Source: a virus. Taken from it: DNA of 43,234 nucleotides. Shown in pieces: positions 12,052 to 20,540 of the stretch. The stretch covers positions 1 to 43,234 of IMG/VR virus record IMGVR_UViG_3300033153_007725; one strand, 5' to 3'. The notes beneath the pieces are model-generated. The model saw nothing but the letters and a program-made list of their open reading frames with translations, made no database searches and was not told where the DNA came from. The stretch's first letter is position 1, and each line of letters opens with the position of its first letter. A program made the translations under genes and the position numbers.

Positions 12052-12225
12052 GTGGCAAAGCGCACCGTGATGTGGACGTACCGACCGACCGAGGGCCGCA
12101 AGGTGAAGTGGTACGTCGTCCGCGGCAAGGACGGCCGGATCAAGAAGTGGCAGCGGTACAAGCGGTGTCACGCGCAGGACATCAAGCGCAGCTCGAAGGC
12201 CGAGCGCTCCAGGAAGCGCCGCTGA
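12052..12225 (+). CDS. Small very basic protein, 57 aa (GTG start)
   Basis: GTG start eight bases after a GGGCGGAGG site. The product is dominated by Lys and Arg (MAKRTVMWTYRPTEGRKVKW, KDGRIKKWQRYKRCHAQDIK, ending RSRKRR), consistent with DNA or RNA binding. It overlaps the next gene by TGATG and begins the packaging block. No family recognised. Confidence 0.7.
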   Translation: MAKRTVMWTYRPTEGRKVKWYVVRGKDGRIKKWQRYKRCHAQDIKRSSKAERSRKRR

Positions 12226-12416
12226 TGAAGCATGGGCCCGCGCACGGCGCCTTGCGCCGCAGACTCTCCGGACGCCGCAAGGTCGGCGTCGTCATGGGCG
12301 AGTTCAAGCGCGGGACGCTGCACTCCGGCGGATCCGGCCGGCGCGTCACCAACCCAAAACAGGCTGTCGCTATCGCCATGAGCGAGGCCGGCCTCTCCAG
12401 GAAAAAGCGTGGCTGA
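12225..12416 (+). CDS. DUF6496-like small protein, 63 aa
   Basis: Contains VMGEFKRGTLHSGGSGRR followed by VTNPKQAVAIAMSEAG, the pattern of the short DUF6496 family found in phages and some bacteria (a basic MxEFKxGxLxSG segment followed by a T-x-x-KQA-x-AIA-x-SEA helix). Function unknown. Start at the TGATG overlap; the stop overlaps the GTG of the terminase small subunit. Confidence 0.75.
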   Translation: MKHGPAHGALRRRLSGRRKVGVVMGEFKRGTLHSGGSGRRVTNPKQAVAIAMSEAGLSRKKRG

Positions 12417-12942
12417 GCGTCAGCTAACACCGGCCGAGAGGGTCACGAAAGACGACGGCGTGAAGTTCATGCCGGTCTACCTGGGGGAGCTCAACAAGGA
12501 CGGCACGATCATCCAGCTCAGCCAGCGCGAAGAGCGCTTTGTGAGCTGCTTCACCAAAACCCTGTCCGTCGAAGAGGCGAGCAAGGAAATCGGCGTCAGC
12601 AAAGAGAGCGGCAAGCGCTACCTGAAGCGCCCGAACATCCGGAAGCTGCTCAACCACATGATCGAGAAGGCCGCGATCCGTCAGGGCACCGATCTCGACG
12701 AAACGATCATGTGGATGCGCAAGGCGCGCGATGGCGTCTTCGTGCCGAGCGAAGTCCAGGTGAAATGCGCAAAGGAGCTGGTGAAGATCTTTAAGCCGGC
12801 GTCGGCCGGGATCAGCGTCAACGTGAATACGCAGGTCAATACGTTCGAGTCTCCGTACAAGGGCATGAGCTCAGCGGATCTTGAAAAATCCATGAAGGAG
12901 CGGCTGGATGGCATCCAGGGCGGAAACCCAAGCCCAGCTTGA
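12409..12942 (+). CDS. terS: Terminase small subunit
   Basis: Called from position directly before the large subunit and from a helix-turn-helix-like N-terminal region (SQREERFVSCFTKTLSVEEA, then SKEIGVSKESGKRYLKRPNI, about residues 43-82), typical of small terminases that recognise packaging sites. A central helical oligomerisation region follows (KEIFKPASAG-type segment), and a C-terminal tail (SADLEKSMKERLDGIQGG) would contact the large subunit. GTG start overlapping the previous gene. The overlap with terL is 35 bases. Confidence 0.8.
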   Translation: MAERQLTPAERVTKDDGVKFMPVYLGELNKDGTIIQLSQREERFVSCFTKTLSVEEASKEIGVSKESGKRYLKRPNIRKLLNHMIEKAAIRQGTDLDETIMWMRKARDGVFVPSEVQVKCAKELVKIFKPASAGISVNVNTQVNTFESPYKGMSSADLEKSMKERLDGIQGGNPSPA

Positions 12943-14356
12943 GGAATGCGACCGAAAATGGGGATTAGAATCGCTCTACTACATGGCGCGGTTCAACTTG
13001 GGCTACTCGCTAATGCAGCCCTTCCCGCACAAGGATGTCTGCAACTTCATCCAGCATTCCAAGCAGGGCCTCGACTTGGAGCCCCGCGGTGCATTCAAAA
13101 CCTCGATCATCTCACAGGCGTATCCGGTCCAGCGGATCATCAAAAACCCGGACATCCGGATCCTACTCGATTCCGTGGTGCTCCAGAACTCGCTCGACAA
13201 CTTGGCGGTTATCAAGGCGCACTTCGAGTCGCCAAAGCTCAAGTTTCTATACGGCGATTTCGTGGGGTCGAAGTGGACCAACGAAGAGATCATTGTCTCG
13301 AAGCGGACGATGCGCAATCTCAAAGAGCCGACGGTGCGCTGCGCGTCGGTCGAAAAGGTCCAGGTCGGGCCGCACTACGACCTGATCATTGCGGACGACC
13401 TCGTATCGAAAGAGAATATCGAAACGCCGGAGCAGCGGCAGAAGGTCAAGGATCACTTCAAGCTGCTCTTCTCCCTCCTGGAGCCGGACGGCGAAATCCT
13501 CGTAGTCGGCACGCGCTGGCACTACGAGGATCTCTACAACATGATCATCGAGGACTTCCCGGAGTTCTCGAAGAGGATCATGCACGCGGAGAAATCGGGG
13601 CCGGACGGCGGGCTGTACTTCAAAGAGCGCCTCACGCCGGAGTTTCTCAAAAAGCAGCGGCGCCGGCTTGGCCGCGATCACTATTCCGCGCAGTACGGCA
13701 ACGACCCGGCGCCGGAGGACGAGGACTCGAAGTTTCAGAAAAAGTTTTTCAAGCTGTACAAGGATCTCCCGGAAAAGCCATACGGATTCATCCTGATCGA
13801 CCCCGGCGGCCGGAAGAAGGGCAACGATGAATGGGTCTTTTTTGTCGCCTACGCCGACTCCAACAATGAGTGGTATTTCCACCGGATCGTGCGCGGAAAT
13901 ATGCGGCTCTCGAAGGCTTGGGACACCCTCTTCGAGCTCGTGGACGAAATCCTTCCGATCACGGTTGGGCTCGAGACGACCGGCACGCAGAATCATCTAT
14001 ACGATGGCCTCATGGATGAAATGCGCCGCAGGAACAATTTTTTCCACGTTGAGCAGCTTGCTCACGCGAAGGAATCGAAGACAACGAGGATAGAGCGCCT
14101 CATTCCTCGCTACGAGGCCGGCGCTATCCACCATTCCCGCGGGATGGGCGCCCTTGAGGATCAGCTCCGCCGCTATCCGAAGGGGAAAGACGATATTGCG
14201 GACGCAGCCAGCATGATGTGCGAGGTAGCCGTGGCCCCGCGGAAGAGAAGGCCGAAGCAGAAGCCGATCGGCAGCATCGACGATTTCGTTTGGCAGCAAG
14301 TGCGCAATAACCGCAGGACGCGCACAGTCAACAGCGTTTTGGGGGACCAGTGGTAG
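12908..14356 (+). CDS. terL: Terminase large subunit (ATPase/nuclease)
   Basis: 482 residues, the usual size. ATPase domain: a variant Walker A (PRGAFKTS, residues 59-66), Walker B (YDLIIADD, about 157-164) and a GTRWHYEDLY coupling motif (201-210). Nuclease domain: D298 (ILIDPGG), E356 (GLETTG) and D428/D432 (GKDDIADA), the three acidic positions of the RNase-H-like fold. RDHYSAQYGNDP before the nuclease domain is typical of the family. It packages DNA into the prohead through the portal. Start ATG with GGAG upstream, overlapping terS. Confidence 0.95.
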   Translation: MASRAETQAQLEECDRKWGLESLYYMARFNLGYSLMQPFPHKDVCNFIQHSKQGLDLEPRGAFKTSIISQAYPVQRIIKNPDIRILLDSVVLQNSLDNLAVIKAHFESPKLKFLYGDFVGSKWTNEEIIVSKRTMRNLKEPTVRCASVEKVQVGPHYDLIIADDLVSKENIETPEQRQKVKDHFKLLFSLLEPDGEILVVGTRWHYEDLYNMIIEDFPEFSKRIMHAEKSGPDGGLYFKERLTPEFLKKQRRRLGRDHYSAQYGNDPAPEDEDSKFQKKFFKLYKDLPEKPYGFILIDPGGRKKGNDEWVFFVAYADSNNEWYFHRIVRGNMRLSKAWDTLFELVDEILPITVGLETTGTQNHLYDGLMDEMRRRNNFFHVEQLAHAKESKTTRIERLIPRYEAGAIHHSRGMGALEDQLRRYPKGKDDIADAASMMCEVAVAPRKRRPKQKPIGSIDDFVWQQVRNNRRTRTVNSVLGDQW

Positions 14357-14610
14357 GGGAATATTATCTTTTGATGGCGCTCATGCTCTGCTGCGTCGTG
14401 ATCTTCATGCTCGCCATTGCGATTTTCGTTTTGTGCCGCCACTACGCCAAGATCGAGCGCGATCTCTTGGACCGACTCATGGCGCGCGACTTCGCGGATT
14501 ATTCGGTGCATTCCTCCGTGTCGAAGAAGACTCCGCTGAAGCGGTGGTCGACAAGCGACGAGGCCGCGGCGAAACTTGAGCAATCGCGCGGTGTCGGAGC
14601 GAGAAGCTGA
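14350..14610 (+). CDS. Single-pass membrane protein, 86 aa
   Basis: GTG start overlapping the terL stop. One clear transmembrane segment at residues 6-29 (YLLMALMLCCVVIFMLAIAI, continuing FVLC), then a cytoplasmic-looking, charged helical tail (KIERDLLDRLMARDFADYSV). It sits between terminase and portal, where phages often place small accessory or lysis-related proteins. It could be an Rz/spanin-like or head-associated protein; not decidable. Confidence 0.65.
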   Translation: MVGEYYLLMALMLCCVVIFMLAIAIFVLCRHYAKIERDLLDRLMARDFADYSVHSSVSKKTPLKRWSTSDEAAAKLEQSRGVGARS

Positions 14611-16583
14611 TGCCATCATTTTCCGCAAGAAACATAATCGGATCAACCACCGGGAACACGCCGGCGCGCAACGTCCCGGACCACCTGAAGGAGGCCGAGC
14701 AGTTCTACATCGCCGCGCTCGATGATCAGAAGCAGTACCTCCCGACCTGGTACATGAACATCGCCTATTTCATCGGACTCCATTGGTCCGAGTGGAATAA
14801 CGCATCCAACTGGATGCAGAATAAGCCCCTCGCAACATGGAAGGTTCGCTTCGTGGCCAACCTAATAATGCCCACGATCCGGACGGAGGCCGCCAAGCTG
14901 CTCAAGTCCAACCCCTACATCTCCGTGACCCCGGCCAACAGCACGCAGCCGGCAGAGAGCGCGGCGCGCATGGGCACCAGGATCATGGAGGGCAAGTATT
15001 ACGAGGACAATTTCCAGCGCAAGCTCTACCATCTCGTCATGTGGTTCCTCGTCTGCGGGTCTTCGTTCATGTTCACGCTCTGGGACAAGAACAAGGGCAA
15101 GCGGTGGAGCGAGAAGGTCACGGATCCAGAAACCGGGGAAGAGATAGACAAGCTCTTCACCATGGGCGACGTAGTGGACGAGATCGACGGCCCATTCAAC
15201 GTGCTTCTTGAGCCGGCCGCGCCGGAGGACTTCAACGAGCATCAGCGGATTATGCGCGTCCGCGTCAGGGACGTGGATTTCCTCAAGGACAAGTACGGCG
15301 TTGAGGTTCCCCCGGAGCCGATCGACGAAGCGACCATGTTCCAGTTCCGGGTTGGGAGCCTGATCGGGCTTCAGAGAAGCCATGGGATCATGCCGGCAAC
15401 ACGGAAGCGCGACCTCAAGAATGTCGCCCTGGTGAAGGAGTTCTTCGAGCTGCCGACCGGCAAGCACCCGAACGGCCTGCATCAGATGTACGCCAACGGG
15501 GTCGAGCTGGAGGAATCGGGGAATCTCGACTACTGGTACATGGGCGAGAGAGCGATCCCGGCCTCGAAGTTTGACCACATGACAATACCGGGGCGCGCGT
15601 GGGGCGAGTCAATCATCCCGCACATCGCTCCCGCGAACATCCTTTTCAACAAAATGACGAGCCAGGCCATCGAGAACAGCAACCTCCTTGGCCGGCCGAA
15701 GATCATATCCCCGCAGGGCTCGCTGGACGAGGAAGCCTTCACGGACGAGCCGGGAGAGATTATCGAGTATCGGCCGATCGGCGGCAACAAGCCGGAACCA
15801 TTCAAGCCCCCGGAGATGCCGCAGTACGCCATCCAGCTCCGCGACTCCATGCCGCAGCTCATGGCTGAAATCTCAGGCATCCACGATGTCGCACGCGGCA
15901 AGCTCCCGCGACGCGCGACCTCCGGGAAGGCGATCGACCTCCTGCAGGACGCGGACGACACCAGGATTGGCCTGACCACCAAGAATTTAGGATCCAGCCT
16001 TCAGCGCGCGATGTCGATCAAGCTGGAGCTGATGAAGAAGCACTACACCGAGAACCGCCTGATCAAGAAGCTGGGCCCGGACCACAAGATGGAGATCATC
16101 GAATTTAAGGGGTCCGACCTGAAGGACGCGGATACGGTGATCGTAAAGATGTCCTCCGCCCTAAGCCGCGGCGCAAAGATTCAGATCGCCATGAAGCTCG
16201 CTGAGTCCAAGCTAATCCCGGCGGACATGGTGCTGAAGGTCCTGGAGCTGGGCGAGCTCAACATGATCTACGACCAGGACTCCGATCAGATCAATTACGC
16301 AGGAATCGAGAATTTTGGCATGGCGAAGGGCGAGACGCACGAGGTTATGCCCTTCGAGCCCCACGAGGTACACCTGAAGACGCACCTGCAGTTCGCCAGG
16401 GCCATGGGCCCCAAGATCTCGCAGGAGGCGCACGCGATCCTACAGGAGCACATGGACGCTCATAAAGCCATGTTTGCAGCTTCGGCAGGCCCCACGGTTC
16501 CGCCCGGTGGTGGCCTGCCCTCAGTCGAAGGCGTCGAGCCACCCGCGGAGGGTATGCCCCCTGCGGATCAGGCGGCGCCATAG
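14610..16583 (+). CDS. Portal protein, 657 aa
   Basis: Large portal of the size and style seen in short-tailed phages. Supporting features: position between terL and scaffold; an N-terminal helical/wing region (EAEQFYIAALDDQKQYLPTW, WMQNKPLATWKVRFVANLIM); a membrane-free alpha-beta core with FNVLLEPAAPEDFNEHQRIM; an RAWGESIIPHIAPANILFNK segment; and a long C-terminal helical crown (AMSIKLELMKKHYTENRLIK). It forms the dodecameric entry for DNA and docks terminase and adaptor. ATG overlaps the previous stop. Confidence 0.88.
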   Translation: MPSFSARNIIGSTTGNTPARNVPDHLKEAEQFYIAALDDQKQYLPTWYMNIAYFIGLHWSEWNNASNWMQNKPLATWKVRFVANLIMPTIRTEAAKLLKSNPYISVTPANSTQPAESAARMGTRIMEGKYYEDNFQRKLYHLVMWFLVCGSSFMFTLWDKNKGKRWSEKVTDPETGEEIDKLFTMGDVVDEIDGPFNVLLEPAAPEDFNEHQRIMRVRVRDVDFLKDKYGVEVPPEPIDEATMFQFRVGSLIGLQRSHGIMPATRKRDLKNVALVKEFFELPTGKHPNGLHQMYANGVELEESGNLDYWYMGERAIPASKFDHMTIPGRAWGESIIPHIAPANILFNKMTSQAIENSNLLGRPKIISPQGSLDEEAFTDEPGEIIEYRPIGGNKPEPFKPPEMPQYAIQLRDSMPQLMAEISGIHDVARGKLPRRATSGKAIDLLQDADDTRIGLTTKNLGSSLQRAMSIKLELMKKHYTENRLIKKLGPDHKMEIIEFKGSDLKDADTVIVKMSSALSRGAKIQIAMKLAESKLIPADMVLKVLELGELNMIYDQDSDQINYAGIENFGMAKGETHEVMPFEPHEVHLKTHLQFARAMGPKISQEAHAILQEHMDAHKAMFAASAGPTVPPGGGLPSVEGVEPPAEGMPPADQAAP

Positions 16584-16646
16584 GGCGGAAATCGGGCGGA
16601 GCAGTTTAACCGCCACCAACCCCGACAGGGGAGTGGAGAGAGAGAG

Positions 16647-17468
16647 ATGCTGACTGGAATCATAAAAACGTACCCTTCGTTTGACATAGGCGGGGCCGGG
16701 GAAGGCACCGGAGAAGGCGGTGCCCCGGCCGGAGGCGCTGCCGGCGAACCCGGAGAGGGAGCCGGTGGAGAGGGATCGGAAGGGCAGCCGAGCGGAACAC
16801 CCGGAGATGGATCCGCGGAGGACCCGGAACACGAGATCACGGTGGACGGCCAGGCGCAGCGGGTGAAGCTCTCTGAGCTTCGGGCCGGCTACTCGCGCCA
16901 TGCAGACTACACCCGCAAGACCCAAGCACTCGCTGACAGGCAGCGGCAACTGGAAGATGATTATCGACAGCGCATTTCATCCATCCAGGAGCGGCAGCAA
17001 CGGCAGGGACAGCCCCCAGCCGAAGGTGAGGGCGAAGGCGACCCAAATCCGAGCGCGGAGATTGCCAGCCTGCGTGAGCAGATGGCGGACGACAAGCTCG
17101 AGCGGACCCTTCGGGACTTGAAGTCAGAGTTCCCGACGCTGAACGAGGACCAATTCTGCCTGCTCGCCTCTAAGAGGGGCGTCGAGAGGTTCGAGGACCT
17201 CCGCACGCTCGCCAAGGAGCATTGCGAAGCGATTGGAACCGAACAGAACACGGCCATAGAAGCCGCGTTAAAAAACCCGGACCACCCGCTGACCAAGAAG
17301 TACCGCGACACATGGCTGAAAGAGTATCTCGCCGGCAAGGGGGGGGAGCCGTCGCACGACACCGGAAGCAATGGAGGACCCCAGCCTGGGCAGGTAGCGC
17401 CAGCTAAGAAGCGAATGAGCTTCGACGAAGCGGACGAGGCCGCCCGAGCCGCGCTAGACCGCGCATGA
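16647..17468 (+). CDS. Capsid scaffolding protein, 273 aa
   Basis: Between portal and major capsid, with the usual scaffold layout: a low-complexity Gly/Glu-rich N-terminus (residues 15-60), an ITVDGQAQRVKLSELRAGYS segment (about 70-89) with the following YTRKTQALADRQRQLEDDY coiled coil, and a basic C-terminal helix (AKKRMSFDEADEAARAALDR) that would bind the coat protein. It is expected to leave or be degraded after prohead assembly. The ribosome site is GGAGAGAGAGAG. Confidence 0.85.
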   Translation: MLTGIIKTYPSFDIGGAGEGTGEGGAPAGGAAGEPGEGAGGEGSEGQPSGTPGDGSAEDPEHEITVDGQAQRVKLSELRAGYSRHADYTRKTQALADRQRQLEDDYRQRISSIQERQQRQGQPPAEGEGEGDPNPSAEIASLREQMADDKLERTLRDLKSEFPTLNEDQFCLLASKRGVERFEDLRTLAKEHCEAIGTEQNTAIEAALKNPDHPLTKKYRDTWLKEYLAGKGGEPSHDTGSNGGPQPGQVAPAKKRMSFDEADEAARAALDRA

Positions 17469-17501
17469 CGGTGAGGCTTGCAAAATTGAGAGGATAAAAG
17501 C

Positions 17502-18746
17502 ATGGCTGTCGATTCCGCAACCCTACAAACAGCATCGGGCATCCTGAAGGAGTACTACCTCCCCGGGATTCAGGACCAGGTGAACAACCCCAACGCCTTC
17601 ATGGCGGAGCTTCCGAAGTCCTCGAAGGACATCATCGAGGGGAAGTACGCCGTATTCGCGCTTCGCATGGGCATCTCCCAGGCCATCGGCGCTCGCGCAG
17701 AGCTGGGGACCTTGCCGACCGCGCAGCGCAGCAGGCACGTACAGGCACGTGCGCTCCTGAAGTACCTGTACGGCGTGATCCGCGTCTCCGGGCCCTTCCT
17801 GGAGCAGAGCAAGACCGACCGCGCCTCCTTCATCCGTGGCGTCAGGTCCGAGGCCGAGGGCATCACCGAGAGCATGAAGCTCGACCTAAACAGGCAGGTC
17901 TACGGCGACGTGACCTACAACGGCCGCATTTCAGTCTGCGGCGTGACGTCCGGAGCCCTGATCGTGCAGCTCGCCACCACGGCGAACATGCTGTACTTCG
18001 AGCCCGAGATGCTGGTGGACATCAAGTTGGACACCACGCAGGCGAACATCGCCAACGGCACCAAGCGAGAAGTTGTGGCGATCGACGTGGCGAACAAGCG
18101 CATCACGCTGGACACGGCCGGGGGCAACGTCACGACCTCCGCGCTCAACGGCGTGTACCGCAACGGCAACGCCAGCAACGAGATCACCGGGCTGGAAGCG
18201 ATCGTGGACGACACGTTGACCAACGATATCTACAACATCGACACGTCGGCGGCCGGAAACGAGCGCTGGCGCGGCAACGTCAACGCCGCCATGGGTTCCT
18301 TCACCATCGAGGACTTCCAAGTGGAAGTGGACAACGCCCACGACCTGTCCGGAGACTGGATCAGCCATATCTTCAGCAACTCCTTCGCGCGCAACCTCTA
18401 CCTGAGCAAGCTCCAGGCTGTGAGGCACGCTCTCGCGCAGGAGCCGTCGAAGAAGCTCAATGGCGGGTTCACCGGCCTGGCGTACACCGGCGGCGGCAGG
18501 GAGGCCGTGTGGGTCAAGGACCCCTACGCTCCCGCGGCCACCATCTTCGGGATCACGATGGAGCGCCTGGAGTGGCGGCGGCTGAAGGATTTCGACTTCA
18601 TCCAGGGGATGCAAGGCGAGATCTGGCTGCCTGACGTGTACGGCGCGGCCGCGGCCGACGCCTACAAGGCCGTCCTGCACACATACGCCGAGATGGTGTG
18701 CCTGAAGCGCAACGCGCACTTCAAGCTGCAGGGCGTCACGGCCTGA
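17502..18746 (+). CDS. Major capsid protein, 414 aa
   Basis: Directly follows the scaffold, is of typical coat size and has no repeats or signals. The N-terminus (ATLQTASGILKEYYLPGIQD, then QVNNPNAFMAEL) and the FALRMGISQAIGARAELGTL segment resemble HK97-fold coat proteins of the P22/short-tail group, with an N-arm, an E-loop-like stretch near residues 60-90 and a large insertion in the middle (GNASNEITGLEAIVDDTL). Assignment rests on order and general pattern more than a unique motif. It is the likely main client of the GroES/GroEL system. Confidence 0.88.
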   Translation: MAVDSATLQTASGILKEYYLPGIQDQVNNPNAFMAELPKSSKDIIEGKYAVFALRMGISQAIGARAELGTLPTAQRSRHVQARALLKYLYGVIRVSGPFLEQSKTDRASFIRGVRSEAEGITESMKLDLNRQVYGDVTYNGRISVCGVTSGALIVQLATTANMLYFEPEMLVDIKLDTTQANIANGTKREVVAIDVANKRITLDTAGGNVTTSALNGVYRNGNASNEITGLEAIVDDTLTNDIYNIDTSAAGNERWRGNVNAAMGSFTIEDFQVEVDNAHDLSGDWISHIFSNSFARNLYLSKLQAVRHALAQEPSKKLNGGFTGLAYTGGGREAVWVKDPYAPAATIFGITMERLEWRRLKDFDFIQGMQGEIWLPDVYGAAAADAYKAVLHTYAEMVCLKRNAHFKLQGVTA

Positions 18747-18748
18747 CC

Positions 18749-19099
18749 ATGAGGACGGCACCCGGATGGTTTCGGCGTAAACTGACCGCGATAGATAGGC
18801 GCTTTATTGTCGTCTGGAGCGATCAGAAGAATCGCTGGGCCATCCGGGAGCGCGTCCCGGCCGCAACCTACATCGGCCATTCCGATGGACGCAAGATCTA
18901 CACAACCTACGGCAAGCCCGAGTTGATCGTGTACGCCGAAGAACTTGGCTCGCACGTCCTTGAGTGGGTTAAGCGGGCCTGCATCCGGAGATTCGATTCC
19001 GTTGAAACGATGGTAAAGGAGCTGAAAATAGATGGGGGAGCTACAAGCGGTAGACGACCAGCTGGCTTTCTTGAGAGACTTGCTGGGGGAACCGTCTAG
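18749..19099 (+). CDS. Hypothetical head-associated protein, 116 aa
   Basis: Starts three bases after the capsid stop, with only a weak ribosome site, so coupled translation is likely. Basic, with WFRRKLTAIDRRFIVVWSDQ and repeated beta-like segments (YIGHSDGRKIYTTYGKPELI). It overlaps the next gene by 68 bases, which is unusually long for this genome. Possibly a decoration, closure or adaptor-associated protein. No family recognised. Confidence 0.65.
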   Translation: MRTAPGWFRRKLTAIDRRFIVVWSDQKNRWAIRERVPAATYIGHSDGRKIYTTYGKPELIVYAEELGSHVLEWVKRACIRRFDSVETMVKELKIDGGATSGRRPAGFLERLAGGTV

Positions 19100-19655
19100 C
19101 GCGGACGACAGCCGCTTCACTCCAGCGCAACTTGTCCGTGCCCTCAATGAAGGGCGCCGCTGGTTCTGCGAGAATAGCCACTCCTTCCAGATCAAGGACT
19201 CCCAGGAGACGAACCCTGCCGGCGTGCCGACGAAACTCTACGCAACCCCTTTCGACATAATCGACTTCTACAATATCGAGTGGGATGGACTTCCGCTGGA
19301 TCTCGTCAGACCGCAGCACTGGAGAGACAAAATCGGGGACGACGACGATATCCAGGGCGATCCATACGCCGTCATGTACTTCACCCGCCAGCTCCAGCTT
19401 TTCTACGTCCCGCGGACAGCGAAGACGTTGCGCTACCACGGCTACGGCTACAGCACCACGCTGGTTGCCGGCGGCCAGGACACCCAATTTACTGACCAGC
19501 AGGCCCGCGCCGGGCTCTATAGGGCCTCCTGGAAGCTGAAAGCGATCGACGAACGCGACGTAGCCGAGGATAAGGGAGAGGCCATTCGTCTGGCGGAAGA
19601 GTTCTTGCAGCAGTACAAGCCGAAGGGACCGCGATACGTGCGGACCCGACGCTAA
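19032..19655 (+). CDS. Head-tail adaptor / head completion protein, 207 aa
   Basis: Helical N-terminus (VDDQLAFLRDLLGEPS, then RFTPAQLVRALNEGRRWFC) and position two genes after the coat protein match the phage head-tail adaptor family of short-tailed phages (gp4-like of P22 or the DUF6682-type adaptors). A central beta region follows, then a C-terminal helix (AIRLAEEFLQQYKPKGPRYV) that would extend towards the tail. It would bind under the portal. The start follows GGAG-like purines and lies inside the previous gene. Confidence 0.75.
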   Translation: MGELQAVDDQLAFLRDLLGEPSSADDSRFTPAQLVRALNEGRRWFCENSHSFQIKDSQETNPAGVPTKLYATPFDIIDFYNIEWDGLPLDLVRPQHWRDKIGDDDDIQGDPYAVMYFTRQLQLFYVPRTAKTLRYHGYGYSTTLVAGGQDTQFTDQQARAGLYRASWKLKAIDERDVAEDKGEAIRLAEEFLQQYKPKGPRYVRTRR

Positions 19656-19670
19656 GGATTGAGGTAGGCC

Positions 19671-20540
19671 ATGTCAGAGAACGTGTCGCCATCGAGCAAC
19701 TTCACATCGGAGATCCCGGGAGATCCGCACCACGCGCGGCCCCACGTCTACGGTGTCGGCCGCTTTGGTATCGGCCGATTCGGCGGGAGCAGCGATCGAA
19801 CAAGGAGCTTCTGGAGCCGCATCGTCCAGGGGGTCGGCGCATTTTTGATCATAGCCGGCGCCGCATACTTCGCGCTCGCCGCGGACACCTACACGACAAA
19901 TCTGAATCTCAGGAAGCCGGCGCTGGACGTAGAGGACCCCGTTACTTCGTGGGGTGAAAAGCTCAACAACAATTCCGACCTGATTGATTCGGCCGTTCTG
20001 GACAAGCAGGCTGGCGGCGCAATCACAGGGAACCTCAGCGTTACCGGAACAATCACAGCAGGGACCCTGACCGGGAATACCAGCGTCTACGCCGATTCAC
20101 CGATCCTTGGGGATGGATATCCAAGCGATCATCTGCGCCTTGATTCAAGCAGCGCGACTCTGCTTGGACCATCCATAGGCGCCTCGGAAGTGGATTCGGA
20201 CGTTGCGACCCAGGCCGAGCTAGATTCCCTGGAAGCCACCATTACCTCATCGACCGACTCACTCCAGAGCCAACTTACGCAAGTCGCCGTTGACACCACG
20301 ACACTCAGAACGGACGTGGATGCGAAGCTTCCGCTGGCTGGCGGCACACTCGCCGGCACACTCACGGTGATCGACCTCAATATCTCCGGAACGGCGACCA
20401 ACGCAACGATACGTGGCCTCACCTGTTCCGGCGGCGTGGGGAAGTGCGTTATAGCATCGACAGATGAAGGTGATCTGTACATCTCGACCGGCACTCTTGC
20501 CGGGCAATTCAGAAACGCAAGAACAGGGAAGGGACCATAA
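19671..20540 (+). CDS. Tail-fibre-like protein with N-terminal export/membrane segment, 289 aa
   Basis: Residues 1-45 are polar, then comes a hydrophobic segment (IVQGVGAFLIIAGAAYFALA, about 51-70) followed by a small-residue junction before ADTYTTNL: a signal-anchor or signal peptide with an unusually long n-region. The exported part begins like fibre proteins (TTNLNLRKPALDVEDPVTSW), includes PILGDG...DHLRLDSSS (shared with the 22810 gene), a coiled-coil (QAELDSLEATITSSTDSLQS) and ends with the module DLYISTG...GQFRNARTGKGP shared with three other proteins. A virion fibre should not need export; see findings. Confidence 0.72.
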   Translation: MSENVSPSSNFTSEIPGDPHHARPHVYGVGRFGIGRFGGSSDRTRSFWSRIVQGVGAFLIIAGAAYFALAADTYTTNLNLRKPALDVEDPVTSWGEKLNNNSDLIDSAVLDKQAGGAITGNLSVTGTITAGTLTGNTSVYADSPILGDGYPSDHLRLDSSSATLLGPSIGASEVDSDVATQAELDSLEATITSSTDSLQSQLTQVAVDTTTLRTDVDAKLPLAGGTLAGTLTVIDLNISGTATNATIRGLTCSGGVGKCVIASTDEGDLYISTGTLAGQFRNARTGKGP